This document shows, piece by piece, positions 9,425-18,100 of a stretch of DNA of 64,000 nt; position 1 is the stretch's first letter, and each line of letters starts with the position of its first letter. The DNA is from Fontisphaera persica (GTDB lineage Bacteria > Verrucomicrobiota > Verrucomicrobiia > Limisphaerales > Fontisphaeraceae): NCBI RefSeq assembly GCF_024832785.1, contig NZ_CP116615.1:3720001-3784000 (forward strand). Direction: 5' to 3'. The notes under the pieces were generated by a model, which did not search any database, was not told where the DNA came from, and was given only the letters and a program-made list of their open reading frames with translations. Position numbers and translations under genes: made by a program.

Positions 9425-9930
9425 TTTTTAACAGAAGGGAACGAAGAAAACGAAGGGTGAAAATGCTCCTCACCCTGACCCTCTTTGACCTGCGGAATGC
9501 AGGCCAAATCCCGCATTGCGGGACGGGGACGCCTGCGAGAGGTGGATAGATGGGTAAGCTTAAGAATTGCCCGTTTTGCTATACTGTGAAGACCGCCCGA
9601 CGTGGAGGGAGGGCTGCGCTGCGGGCCCCTCACCCTGACCCTCTCCCGAGGAGAGAGAAAAAAGGGGGGTGAGCGCGTGAAGGGGGGAGATCAATGACGG
9701 ATAAACATGGCGGGACATGGCTTTTGAATAGTGGAACAATGATTGAAAACGCTCCTCACCCTGACGCCTTTGGCCTGCGGGACGCAGGCTGGCGCATGAA
9801 TCGGTGGCGTCCGCCACCTATCTGACCCCTTTGGCCTGCGGGACGCAGGCCACACTCGCAGGCGGGACGCCTGCGCTACATGGAGCGACGCCTGCGCTAC
9901 ATGGGGCCTCTCTTTGAGGGAGAGGGGACG
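9425..9930. repeat. Intergenic cluster of dispersed GCCTGCGGGACGCAGGC and CCCTGACCCTCTCCC repeats
   Basis: The 9339-9946 spacer has no convincing gene. It contains copies of a short palindromic unit (GCCTGCGGGACGCAGGC at 9773-9789 and 9834-9850, a variant near 9489-9503), repeated GACGCCTGCGCTAC (near 9873 and 9889), and CCTCACCCTGACCCTCT (near 9472 and 9636). A stretch near 9488-9538 aligns closely with one at 34768-34816. The same elements recur at 34.6-34.9, 36.66 and 57.6-57.8 kb. They look like extragenic palindromic repeats. Confidence 0.7.
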
Positions 9931-9946
9931 TTGCCAGAGAAGAGTA

Positions 9947-10450
9947 TTAGGGGGGTGGCGGGGTGAGGGGAGGCTCTGGAGTTGGGGAGGGCAAAGGAGC
10001 GGGTGGCGGTTTGGGGGACCGAGGTTTGAGGCCGAGGATTTGGTCGAGCTGGTCCATCAAGATTTTGGCGGTTTCCTCCTCGTCGTAGGGTTCGGGGGGC
10101 GGGTCTTCGGGCGGTTTTTGGGCTTCCAGGCGTTGGCGGGCGAGTTCAATTTTCTGGCGCTCGAGTTCGAGGCGCTGGCGGGCGAGGTCAGCCTGGCGCC
10201 ATTGGTGGAAGGCGTGTTGGGCGGCGGCGCGGTCTTGAGGGGAGGCGTGGGGGTTGGCGAGGGTCTGGAGGGATTGGGCGAGGATGAGGCGTTCGAGGGC
10301 GTTGGCGAGGGTGTGGGGGTCGAGGTTGGGGTCGGCGAGGAGTTGCTGGGCGAGGTCGGCGGCGGAGGCGGAGAGGACAGCGAGGGACGCGAGGGCGTCG
10401 GTGGCCGCAGGGTGCGGGTGGTCTTTTTGGGGCTGGCGTGGTTTAGCCAT
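9947..10450 (-). CDS. Small coiled-coil protein with proline-rich tail, unknown (possibly phage-terminase-small-subunit-like)
   Basis: A 167-aa protein. Residues about 15-85 are alpha-helical and Ala/Leu-rich. Residues 85-120 are strongly charged helix (R-Q-R-L-E-L-E-R-Q-K-I-E-L-A-R), and the last 40 residues are almost all Pro and charged. ATG 10450 was chosen because the 72 upstream in-frame residues are Arg/Pro-rich translation with no family features. The helical pattern recalls small-terminase-like DUF3486 proteins of Mu-like phages, which would fit the phage-like cassette at 22.8-24.0 kb, but the resemblance is weak and may be only compositional. Confidence 0.5.
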   Translation of the reverse strand: MAKPRQPQKDHPHPAATDALASLAVLSASAADLAQQLLADPNLDPHTLANALERLILAQSLQTLANPHASPQDRAAAQHAFHQWRQADLARQRLELERQKIELARQRLEAQKPPEDPPPEPYDEEETAKILMDQLDQILGLKPRSPKPPPAPLPSPTPEPPLTPPPP

Positions 10451-10560
10451 ACGCGGGTGAGCATGGGGAGGCGGGCGGGCAAAGGGAGTGCTCCGGGAGC
10501 GGAAAAAGAGCAGGCCGCAAGGTATCCCGAAGGCGGGGATGAGCAAAGGGATGGGGTGGG

Positions 10561-11379
10561 TCAGCCCATGAGGCCGCGCTGGCGGGCGACTTCGTAGCAG
10601 AAGACGGCGGCGGCAGCGCCAACGTTGAGAGAGTCCACCTGAGGGGCCATGGGGATGGCCACCCATTCATCGCAGGCGTCCAGGACGGCGGGGGAAATGC
10701 CACTGCCTTCACTGCCGAAGACGAGGCAGCAATCGCTGGCGAGCTGGGCTTGGGGGAGGGTGCGTTTGTCGGTGTGAGGGTGAGCGGCGACGACGCGGAC
10801 GCCACGGGATTTGAGGTAGCGGAGGCTGTGGGCAAGGCAGTAACATTCGACGACGGGGAGCCAGAAGATGTTGCCCATGGAGCTGCGGACGGCGCGGCGC
10901 ATGTAAGGGCTGCTGGAGGTTTCGCCCTGGAGGAGAGCGTGGACGCCGAAGGCGGCGCAACTGCGGACCAGGGAGCCGAGATTTTCCGAGTTGTTAATGC
11001 CATCCACGGCGACAAGAAACCAGGGGCGGGGGGCGCGGTCGAGGGCTTCGGGCAGGGGGGTGGGAGCGGGGATTTGAGCGACGGCAAAGACGCCCTGGTA
11101 CATGGAAAAACCGGTGAGGCGCTCGAGTTCCTCTTTTTCGGCGGTAAAAACTTCAATCCATTCGGGGCGGGCCTCGAGGCGGGGGCGGAGGATTTCGAGC
11201 CACCTGGGCGGCATGACGGCGGAGATGAGGGTGAAGGGGGTGTCGAGGAGGCGCTGGACGATTTTTTCACCTTCGGCGACGAAGATGCGTTGCTGGTGGT
11301 GATCGCGCTGAGCCTTCATGGTGCGGTAGGGGAGGAGCAGCGGATGCTCGAGCGTGGTCAATGGTTGTGCATGCAACAT
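10561..11379 (-). CDS. TrmH/SpoU-family RNA 2'-O-methyltransferase
   Basis: A 272-aa enzyme of the SPOUT superfamily that methylates ribose 2'-OH of rRNA or tRNA using AdoMet. The N-terminal substrate-binding part (about 1-100) has the F-V-A-E-G motif. The catalytic domain shows motif 1 N-S-E-N-L-G-S-L-V-R-S-C-A-A-F-G, motif 2 F-G-S-E-G-S-G-I-S, and motif 3 S-L-N-V-G-A-A-A-A-V, the trefoil-knot cofactor site. The start at ATG 11379 drops 23 upstream residues without family similarity. It lies 110 bp from the coiled-coil gene on the same strand. The target nucleotide cannot be told from sequence. Confidence 0.9.
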   Translation of the reverse strand: MLHAQPLTTLEHPLLLPYRTMKAQRDHHQQRIFVAEGEKIVQRLLDTPFTLISAVMPPRWLEILRPRLEARPEWIEVFTAEKEELERLTGFSMYQGVFAVAQIPAPTPLPEALDRAPRPWFLVAVDGINNSENLGSLVRSCAAFGVHALLQGETSSSPYMRRAVRSSMGNIFWLPVVECYCLAHSLRYLKSRGVRVVAAHPHTDKRTLPQAQLASDCCLVFGSEGSGISPAVLDACDEWVAIPMAPQVDSLNVGAAAAVFCYEVARQRGLMG

Positions 11380-11584
11380 GAGAGCTATTGCAAGAGCAAG
11401 GGGGGCCGGGGCGCAATGAAAATTAGCAGGGGAGCGCGGCTTAAGCATTGCGCGATGGGATAAACTTGGAGCCGGGGCGCAATGAACATCTGCCGGGGAG
11501 CGGGGGCGGGCGGGGCGGGCGGGCCAGGAAGTTCCGGGGGATTTGGACTTGTGAGCGGGGCGGGGGCGGGACTAGTGTGAAGCC

Positions 11585-12109
11585 ATGCAACGCACATTGG
11601 TGATGACCCTGATGGGGGCGGATCGTCCGGGCCTGGTGGAGCAGGTGGCGGCGCTGGTGGCGCAGCACGGCGGCAACTGGCTGGAGAGCCGCATGGCCCA
11701 CCTGGGCGGGCAGTTTGCCGGCATCTTGCGGGTGGCCGCGCCGGTGGAGCAGGTGGCGGCGCTGGAGCAGGCGCTGCGCGGGTTGAGTCAGGCAGGGTTG
11801 CAGGTGGTGTTTCATGCGGAGCCGGACCTGGCTGCGGCGCCGGTGGCGGGGCGGCTGATGCGGCTGGAGCTGGTGGGGCATGACCGTCCGGGGATTGTGC
11901 GCGAGATTTCGCGGGTGCTGGCGGCCCACGGGGTGAATGTGGAGGAGCTGGAGACGGGTTGTGAAAGCGCGCCGATGTCCGGCGAGGTGCTGTTTCGGGC
12001 GCGGGCGCAGGTGAGTGTGCCGGCTTCGTGCGAGGTGGGGGCGCTGCGGGCGGCGCTGGAGAAGATTGCGGCGGATTTGATTGTGGATTTGGATTTGCGG
12101 GAGGTTTGA
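11585..12109 (+). CDS. Tandem ACT-domain protein, GcvR-like
   Basis: A 174-aa protein of two ACT domains (about 4-80 and 90-172), each opening with a D-R-P-G-(L/I)-V motif typical of ligand-sensing ACT units. This is the layout of GcvR, the glycine-cleavage repressor accessory protein, which binds glycine and modulates GcvA. No GcvA or gcv gene is in the window, so the partner is unknown. It is transcribed toward the convergent glycosyltransferase gene, whose end is 62 bp away. Confidence 0.8.
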   Translation: MQRTLVMTLMGADRPGLVEQVAALVAQHGGNWLESRMAHLGGQFAGILRVAAPVEQVAALEQALRGLSQAGLQVVFHAEPDLAAAPVAGRLMRLELVGHDRPGIVREISRVLAAHGVNVEELETGCESAPMSGEVLFRARAQVSVPASCEVGALRAALEKIAADLIVDLDLREV

Positions 12110-12171
12110 GGCGGGGCGGGAGCGGGCAGGAGGAAAACAGGGCGCCACAAAAGGGGTCAGGCCGCATCATT

Positions 12172-12924
12172 TCAAGCGGGGCGGCGCAGGCCGAGCGACT
12201 CGAGCAGGAGGTAGTAAACAAAGCGGGGGTTGTTTTTGAGGTAGCGCGGCCCCAGGCGGCGGGGTTCACGGCAGAGGCGGTACAGCCATTCGAGGCCGGC
12301 GCGTTGCATCCAGCGCGGGGCTTGTGGGACGCGGCCGGCGTGGAAGTCAAAGGCGGCGCCCACGCCAATCATCAGGGTGGTTTCCAACAAGTCAATGTGC
12401 GCGGCCATGAAACGTTCCTGTTTGGGGGTGCTGAGGCCAATCCACATGATGTCGGGCCGGGCGGCGGCGACTTGCCGGGCCAGGGCTGCCAACTCCTGCG
12501 CCGTCAAGGGGCGGAAAGGCGGCTCGTACGCGCCCACGATTTGGAGGCCGGGGAAACGCGCTTCCAGGCGCTGGCGCAGCAGGGTGGTCACTCCCGGGGC
12601 GCCGCCGTAGAAAAAATGGCGCAGGCCGGGCACGGCGAGCAGGTCCAGCATAAGGTCCGGGCCATAGACGCGGCGCACGTGGGGATGGCCGCGGCGGCGG
12701 CCGAGCCAGACCATGGGCATGCCGTCCGGGGTGCAGAGGAAGGCGCGATTGTGGATGTCGCGCAGGGCGGGGTCTTCCTGGGATTCCATGACACCATGAA
12801 CGCCGGTGACGCAGACGTAGCCTTTGCGGCGGGAGGCGACGGCCTCGAGGATGGCCTGGCGCGCCAGCGCGGGATTCAAGGCGCTGAGTTGGACGCCGAG
12901 CACGTTGTAGCGGGCAATATCCAT
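12172..12924 (-). CDS. WecG/TagA/CpsF-family glycosyltransferase
   Basis: A 250-aa GT26-type enzyme that transfers a sugar (such as ManNAc or ManNAcA) to a lipid-linked GlcNAc acceptor in surface polysaccharide synthesis. Family stretches seen are T-P-D-G-M-P-M-V-W, R-V-Y-G-P-D-L-M, F-Y-G-G-A-P-G-V, the G-L-S-T-P-K-Q-E near residue 165, and G-V-G-A-A-F-D-F-H-A-G. ATG 12924 removes 45 upstream Arg/Pro-rich residues. No other polysaccharide genes are adjacent. A short AT-rich region separates it from the divergent porin gene. Confidence 0.9.
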   Translation of the reverse strand: MDIARYNVLGVQLSALNPALARQAILEAVASRRKGYVCVTGVHGVMESQEDPALRDIHNRAFLCTPDGMPMVWLGRRRGHPHVRRVYGPDLMLDLLAVPGLRHFFYGGAPGVTTLLRQRLEARFPGLQIVGAYEPPFRPLTAQELAALARQVAAARPDIMWIGLSTPKQERFMAAHIDLLETTLMIGVGAAFDFHAGRVPQAPRWMQRAGLEWLYRLCREPRRLGPRYLKNNPRFVYYLLLESLGLRRPA

Positions 12925-13059
12925 GCGGCGCAATTTACTGGAAGCCAAAACTAACGAGCCACGGCGGGTGGGACAAGGGAAATGACCGCGGGGGTGGGCG
13001 GGTGGGGAAGGGCCATGGCGAAGGCGGGGCGGTGGCGCGGCGGGGCGGCCGCTGAACAC

Positions 13060-13439
13060 AAAAGATAATTCAATATATAATTATAGCTTATTATATATTT
13101 CTAATACACTAATTCAGTAAATATAATAGCCTTTATTCAAAACTAAAAATAATGATTGTCATGCCGATAGGTTTTGTTACAGGTTATGAATATGCCCGTT
13201 ATTGCTGCGTTCTGCCGGTCTGGGCTGGGCCAGGCTCAGGACGCGGTCCGTGCGGCAGGGCGGGCGACAAACCATACATAAGTCTCGATTATGCTGGTGT
13301 CACACGACGGGATGCGGCCGGGAGAAAGGCGTTTTGTGCGTGTTCCCTGCTCCGGGAGGGACAGGCAGGCGACGCCGGGCTTTGCGGGCGCGCCGGAGCG
13401 GGTGGCGGCCGGCGAGCAACCAACCCTAAAACCAACTCC
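13060..13439 (+). promoter_or_regulatory. AT-rich promoter and long leader of the porin gene
   Basis: Positions 13065-13150 are sharply AT-rich. TATAAT at 13123-13128 is a perfect -10, with a poor -35 (TTCTAA, 13100-13105) 17 nt upstream, which hints at activator dependence. Transcription from there would give a leader of about 300 nt before ATG 13440. The leader is GC-rich and could fold, but I recognise no known riboswitch in it. No gene was found in 12925-13439. Confidence 0.5.
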
Positions 13440-14828
13440 ATGAACGCCAAAATCACCCTCTTGAGCGCGACGCTGATGGTCTTGAGCGCGGCGGGGCTGC
13501 AGGCTGCGCCGGCGGCGGCGGCGGCGGAACCCAACTGGCTGGATAAAATCAAGAAACCTGCTCCGTGGATTACGTGGGGCGGTGACCTGCGCTTTCGCAA
13601 TGAGTATTTTGACAACGGGCTGACGCTTAATCCCTACGCCCGCCTGCATGAGCAGGATTATTTCCGTTTTCGCGGGCGGTTGTGGACGGCAATTACGCCG
13701 GTGAAGGATTTGTCGTTGAATGTGCGGCTGACGTCGGAGCCGCGCTACTGGGTGAAGGACGCGGGATATGGGGCCATTCGCGGGCGGCACGGGGTGGACT
13801 GGCAGGAGGGAATCATTGATAACCTGTACCTCAAGTGGGCCAACATGTTTGAGCAGCCGCTCACGCTGGCGGTGGGGCGGCAGGATTTGCGTTTCGGCAA
13901 CGGGTGGCTGGTGATGGACGGGACGCCCAATGACGGCTCGCGGACGTTCTTTTTGGACGCGGCGCGGCTGACATGGGACATCAAGGACCACCAGACGACG
14001 GTGGACATGGCGTACATTGAGATGTCGGCGTGGACGGATGAGTGGCTGCCGACGCTCAACAATCACCACAAGACGCTGACGGACCAGGACGAGCGCGGGG
14101 CGATTTTGTACATTGCCAACAAGAGCGTGAAGGAGCTGAACGTGGATGTCTATTTCATGTACAAGAAGGACCACGACATCGCGACGGCGTTTGGCAACAC
14201 AGGCGAGCTGTACACGCCGGGGCTGCGGTTGTCGGGCACGCTGGGCGAGCACTGGGCCTACAGCGCGGAGGGGGCGCTGCAATGGGGCAAGCGGACGGAG
14301 CCGCGGCTGGGGGGCAATGAGAACAATGTGATGGCGTACGGGTTCAACAGCCGTTTTTCCTATTTGTTCAAGGACAAGCTGAGCAATGTGCTGAGTTTGG
14401 ACTATGAGTATTTGTCGGGCGACAATCCGGGGACGGCGCGGATTGAGTCGTTTGATGTGTTGTGGGCGCGGTGGCCGCGGTGGAGCGAGCTGTACATTTA
14501 TGACTACGCGGCGGAGTGGCGCATTGCGCAGTTGGGGAATCTGCACCGGTTTGGGCCGGGGTGGACGCTGAAGCCGATCAAGGGGATGGATTTCCTGTTG
14601 AATTACAATTTGTTGTATGCGGACCGGCCGGCGCCGGCGTTGTCGGCCGCGCCGGTGTTCACACGCAACGGACATTTCCGGGGCCATTATTTGCAGGCGG
14701 TGGTGAAGTATCAGTTCAACAAGTATCTCTCGGGGCATCTGTGGGGCGAGGTGGTCTTCCCGGGTAATTTTTACACCTACCAGCAACCGCACACGTGGTT
14801 GCGCGGGGAGCTGATGCTCACTTTCTAG
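13440..14828 (+). CDS. Outer-membrane porin of the alginate-export type
   Basis: A 462-aa protein with a signal peptide (residues 1-23, Ala-rich cleavage region). The mature part is a run of amphipathic beta strands rich in Trp/Tyr (W-G-G-D-L-R-F-R-N-E-Y-F, F-R-G-R-L-W, V-G-R-Q-D-L-R-F-G-N-G) ending L-M-L-T-F, with a terminal Phe as expected for a beta-barrel. The R-Q-D-L-R-F-G signature fits the alginate-export (AlgE/DUF1302-like) family. It probably passes an anionic carbohydrate or similar solute; the substrate is unknown. The ATG at 13440 is chosen for the signal peptide. A strong terminator follows, so it is monocistronic. Confidence 0.8.
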   Translation: MNAKITLLSATLMVLSAAGLQAAPAAAAAEPNWLDKIKKPAPWITWGGDLRFRNEYFDNGLTLNPYARLHEQDYFRFRGRLWTAITPVKDLSLNVRLTSEPRYWVKDAGYGAIRGRHGVDWQEGIIDNLYLKWANMFEQPLTLAVGRQDLRFGNGWLVMDGTPNDGSRTFFLDAARLTWDIKDHQTTVDMAYIEMSAWTDEWLPTLNNHHKTLTDQDERGAILYIANKSVKELNVDVYFMYKKDHDIATAFGNTGELYTPGLRLSGTLGEHWAYSAEGALQWGKRTEPRLGGNENNVMAYGFNSRFSYLFKDKLSNVLSLDYEYLSGDNPGTARIESFDVLWARWPRWSELYIYDYAAEWRIAQLGNLHRFGPGWTLKPIKGMDFLLNYNLLYADRPAPALSAAPVFTRNGHFRGHYLQAVVKYQFNKYLSGHLWGEVVFPGNFYTYQQPHTWLRGELMLTF

Positions 14829-14884
14829 GCGCTGCGGCGCCCTGCGGGCCGGCCGGGTTGCGCGGCCGAGGCCCGTTTCCCCAG

Positions 14885-14920
14885 GAAACGGAAGGCGTCA
14901 TTGCCTTCCGTTTCTTTTTT
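14885..14920 (+). terminator. Rho-independent terminator of the porin gene
   Basis: A perfect 12-bp stem (GAAACGGAAGGC at 14885-14896 pairing with GCCTTCCGTTTC at 14903-14914) closes a 6-nt loop and is followed at once by six T residues. It lies 57 bp after the porin stop. Confidence 0.93.
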
Positions 14921-15044
14921 CCGGTGGCGGCGTGGCGCGGGTGGGCGAGGGCGCCGGATTGGCAGGGCGGTTGCGTGGGGGCGGCGGGGGCCGGTCACGG
15001 CGCCACTTGCGTCCGGGGCCGGTCTGGTGAATGATAGGGGACTG

Positions 15045-17606
15045 ATGGCGCTGGCTGCCTCCATCGCTCCGACACCGGCCTGCCCTCCATCCGAGGGCCG
15101 GGCTGTGGCGCGCCCGGAGCTGATTGCGCCGGCGGGCAACTGGGAGTGTGCGCGCGCGGCGGTGGAGAACGGGGCGGATGCGATTTATTTTGGGCTGGAG
15201 CGGCACAATGCGCGGTTGCGGGCGGATAATTTCACGCTGGAGGGACTGCCGGCGCTGATGGAGTGGCTGCATTACCGCGGGGTGCGGGGCTACGCCTGTT
15301 TCAACACGCTGTTGTTCACGCATGAGCTGGAGGAGGCGGAGGACTATTTGCGCGCGCTGATTGAGGCGGGGGTGGACGCGGCGATTTTGCAGGACGTGGG
15401 GATTGCGCGGCTGGCGCGGCGGTTGTCGCCGGATTTTCCGTTGCACGCCTCGACGCAAATGACCATCACCAGCGCGGCGGGGGTGGTGTTTGCGCGGGAG
15501 CTGGGGTGCCAGTTGGTGGTGTTGGCGCGGGAGTGTTCGCTCAAGGAAATTGAGCGGATTCAGGCGGAGTTGCGCGAGCGCCAGGCGGGGCTGCCGCTGG
15601 AGGTGTTTGTGCATGGGGCGTTGTGCGTGGCGTATTCGGGGCAATGCCTGACGAGCGAGTCGCTGGGGGGCCGGAGTGCCAATCGCGGGGTGTGCGCGCA
15701 GGCGTGCCGGCTGCCGTATCAGTTGGTGGCGGATGGGGCGGTGGTGCCGCTGGGGGACCGCCGTTATCTGCTCAGTCCGCGGGATTTGGCCGCGCTGGAG
15801 CTGGTGCCGGAGCTGGCGCGGGCGGGGGTGGCTTCGTTGAAGATTGAGGGCCGGCTGAAGACGCCGGAATACGTGGCCAACATCACGCGCCTGTATCGGG
15901 AGGCGCTGGACGCGGCCTGCGGGGCGGAGCGCCGGCGGTACGATGCCGCGGCGCATCGCTACGAAATGGAGATGGCGTTTTCGCGGGGGTTGTACACGGG
16001 CTGGTTTGGGGGGGTGAACAATCAAGCGCTGGTGCATGCGCGATTTGGGACCAAACGCGGGGCGTTTATTGGCGAGGTGGTGGAATCGCGGCCCGGGCGG
16101 GTGCGGGTGCGGCTGGCGGGCGGCGTCAAGCCGGGGGATGGGGTGGTGTTTGACGGCGGGCGTCCGGATTTGCGCGAGGAAGGCGGGCGGGTGTACGAGG
16201 TGCGGCCGGCGGGCCGCCGGGGCGGGGCTGGGGAGGTGTGGCTGACTTTTGGACGGGGGGATGTGCAGACGGCCCGCGTGCAGCCGGGTCACCGGGTGTG
16301 GAAAACGAGCGACCCGGAGCTGGAGCGGCGCTGGCGGCAAAGTTTTGCGGGGGAGACGCCGCGTTTTCAGCAACCGGTGCGGGTGCGGGTGTGGGGGCGG
16401 GCGGGCGAGCCGTTGCGGGTGGCGATGCGGGACCCGCAGGGGCACGTGGCGGAGGCGATTTCACCGATGCCCCTCGCGGTGGCGCAACAGCAGCCGTTGA
16501 CACCGCAAAAGTTGCGCGAACAACTGGGCCGGCTGGGGGGGACGCCGTTCTGTCTGGGCGAGCTGGACTGCGCGCTGGAGGGGGCGGTGATTTTGCCGGC
16601 GAGCGCGTTGAACCGGATGCGCCGCGAGCTGGTGGCGAGCCTCGAGGCGCAGCGCCGGGAGCGGCGGCGCTGGAGCTTGTGCGCGGAGCGGCAGATTGCG
16701 GCGGGGCGCTGGGCCGGGGGCCTGGCCGCGCCGATGAAGCCCATGGCGGCGCCGGCGGCGGTGGAATGGCTGGTGCTGGTGCGCACGCTGCCGCAACTGG
16801 AGGCGGTGCTGGGCGCCGAGGTGGCCACGGTGTATTGCGAGCTGGATGACCCCAAGCAATATGCCGAGGCGGTGGAGCGGGTGCGGGCCCGCGGGGCCAC
16901 GCCGGCGGGGCGGGCGCGGCAGATTTACGTGGCGCCGCCGCGCATCACCAAGCCGGGGGAGGCATGGATTTTGCGGCAGGTGCGCGCGAGCGGGGCGGAT
17001 GGCTATCTGGTGCGGAATTATGACCAGTTGGAGTTTTTTGCGGGCTGCCGGTGTGTGGGGGACTATGCGTTGAACATCGCCAATCCGTTGAGCGCGGAAT
17101 ACTTTTTGCAGCGGTACGGGCTGGAGCGGGTGACGGCCTCGTATGACTTGAATGTGGCGCAACTGCTGGATTTGCTGCGGGCGGCGCCGCCGGCGTGGTT
17201 CGAGATTACCCTGCATCACCACATGCCGATGTTTCACATGGAGCATTGTGTGTTTTGCGCGTTTTTGTCGGCGGGGACGGACTTCACCAACTGCGGCCGG
17301 CCCTGTGAGAAGCATGAGGTGAAATTGCGGGACCGGGTGGGGGCGGAGCATCCGGTGCGGGCGGACGCCGGCTGCCGCAACACGGTGTTCAACGCGCGCG
17401 CGCAGACGGGGGCGGGGGCGTTGCGGCAACTGATGGAGGCGGGGGCGCGGCGGTTCCGGATTGAGTTTGTGAATGAAACGCCCGAGGTGGCGCGCCACAC
17501 GGTGGCGCGTTACCAGCAGTTGGAGCGCGGGGAAATCACGGCGGCGCAGTTGTGGCAGGAGCTGCGTTTGTTGAACGAATTGGGCGTGACGCGCGGGCCG
17601 CTGTAA
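15045..17606 (+). CDS. U32 family peptidase, RlhA-like 23S rRNA hydroxylation factor
   Basis: An 853-aa protein. Residues about 25-330 form the U32 TIM-like domain with P-E-L-I-A-P-A-G-N-W-E near the start, D-A-I-Y-F-G, H-A-S-T-Q-M, F-V-H-G-A-L-C-V-A-Y-S-G-Q-C and C-A-Q-A-C-R, the last two giving the cysteines of the predicted Fe-S site. The middle (about 340-540) matches the DUF3656-like insert of RlhA. The C-terminal part carries H-C-V-F-C and further Cys. RlhA hydroxylates C2501 of 23S rRNA; this protein is longer than the E. coli one (about 650 aa). ATG 15045 is preceded by AGGGG, a fair ribosome site. Confidence 0.85.
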   Translation: MALAASIAPTPACPPSEGRAVARPELIAPAGNWECARAAVENGADAIYFGLERHNARLRADNFTLEGLPALMEWLHYRGVRGYACFNTLLFTHELEEAEDYLRALIEAGVDAAILQDVGIARLARRLSPDFPLHASTQMTITSAAGVVFARELGCQLVVLARECSLKEIERIQAELRERQAGLPLEVFVHGALCVAYSGQCLTSESLGGRSANRGVCAQACRLPYQLVADGAVVPLGDRRYLLSPRDLAALELVPELARAGVASLKIEGRLKTPEYVANITRLYREALDAACGAERRRYDAAAHRYEMEMAFSRGLYTGWFGGVNNQALVHARFGTKRGAFIGEVVESRPGRVRVRLAGGVKPGDGVVFDGGRPDLREEGGRVYEVRPAGRRGGAGEVWLTFGRGDVQTARVQPGHRVWKTSDPELERRWRQSFAGETPRFQQPVRVRVWGRAGEPLRVAMRDPQGHVAEAISPMPLAVAQQQPLTPQKLREQLGRLGGTPFCLGELDCALEGAVILPASALNRMRRELVASLEAQRRERRRWSLCAERQIAAGRWAGGLAAPMKPMAAPAAVEWLVLVRTLPQLEAVLGAEVATVYCELDDPKQYAEAVERVRARGATPAGRARQIYVAPPRITKPGEAWILRQVRASGADGYLVRNYDQLEFFAGCRCVGDYALNIANPLSAEYFLQRYGLERVTASYDLNVAQLLDLLRAAPPAWFEITLHHHMPMFHMEHCVFCAFLSAGTDFTNCGRPCEKHEVKLRDRVGAEHPVRADAGCRNTVFNARAQTGAGALRQLMEAGARRFRIEFVNETPEVARHTVARYQQLERGEITAAQLWQELRLLNELGVTRGPL

Positions 17607-17623
17607 GGCGATGATTGCCGCCC

Positions 17624-18088
17624 ATGCAACCTGATACCACCCACTCGCGCGCCCTGGCGGAGGCGCTGGCCCGGCTGCCCCACGGGCCGGAATTTCGTTT
17701 TGTGGACCGTTTGATTGAATTGGAGCCGGGAGCGCGCGGCGCGGGGGAGTACGTGGTGCGCGGGGATGAGCCTTTTTTGCGGGGGCATTTTCCGGGCGCG
17801 CCCATGTTTCCCGGGGTGTTGCTGGTGGAGGCCGCGGCGCAGGTGGCGGGGGTGGTGGCGCAAAGCTCGGCGGAGCACGCGCCGGTGGAGGATTTGAAGC
17901 TCACGGCGTTGCGCCACATCAAAATCCTGGGCACGGCGCGGCCGGGCGAGACGCTGCGGGTGGAGGCGCGGATTACGGGGCGGCTGGGGGGGTTGATTCA
18001 GGCGGAAACGGAGGTGCGGTGCGGGGAGCGCTTGTTGATGCAGGGGCAGGTGACGCTGGGGGGCCGCAAGGGGGGAGGAGGGGGTTGA
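17624..18088 (+). CDS. FabZ-like 3-hydroxyacyl-ACP dehydratase
   Basis: A 154-aa hotdog-fold protein. The central H-F-P-G-A-P-M-F-P-G-V-L-L-V-E-A-A-A-Q motif carries the catalytic His and Glu of FabZ, which dehydrates 3-hydroxyacyl-ACP in fatty-acid elongation. The N-terminal F-R-F-V-D-R matches the family. The C-terminus is short with a Gly-rich tail. It follows the U32 gene by 17 bp, so the two are likely co-transcribed. It may serve a specialised acyl chain rather than bulk synthesis, as no other fab gene is near. Confidence 0.82.
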   Translation: MQPDTTHSRALAEALARLPHGPEFRFVDRLIELEPGARGAGEYVVRGDEPFLRGHFPGAPMFPGVLLVEAAAQVAGVVAQSSAEHAPVEDLKLTALRHIKILGTARPGETLRVEARITGRLGGLIQAETEVRCGERLLMQGQVTLGGRKGGGGG

Positions 18089-18100
18089 ACTGGCCGGGCG

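Noticed and set aside
9339-9946. Replication origin next to mnmG
   Set aside because: The spacer has no DnaA boxes (TTATCCACA) that I can see and is filled with repeats; only the parS sites point to an origin nearby.
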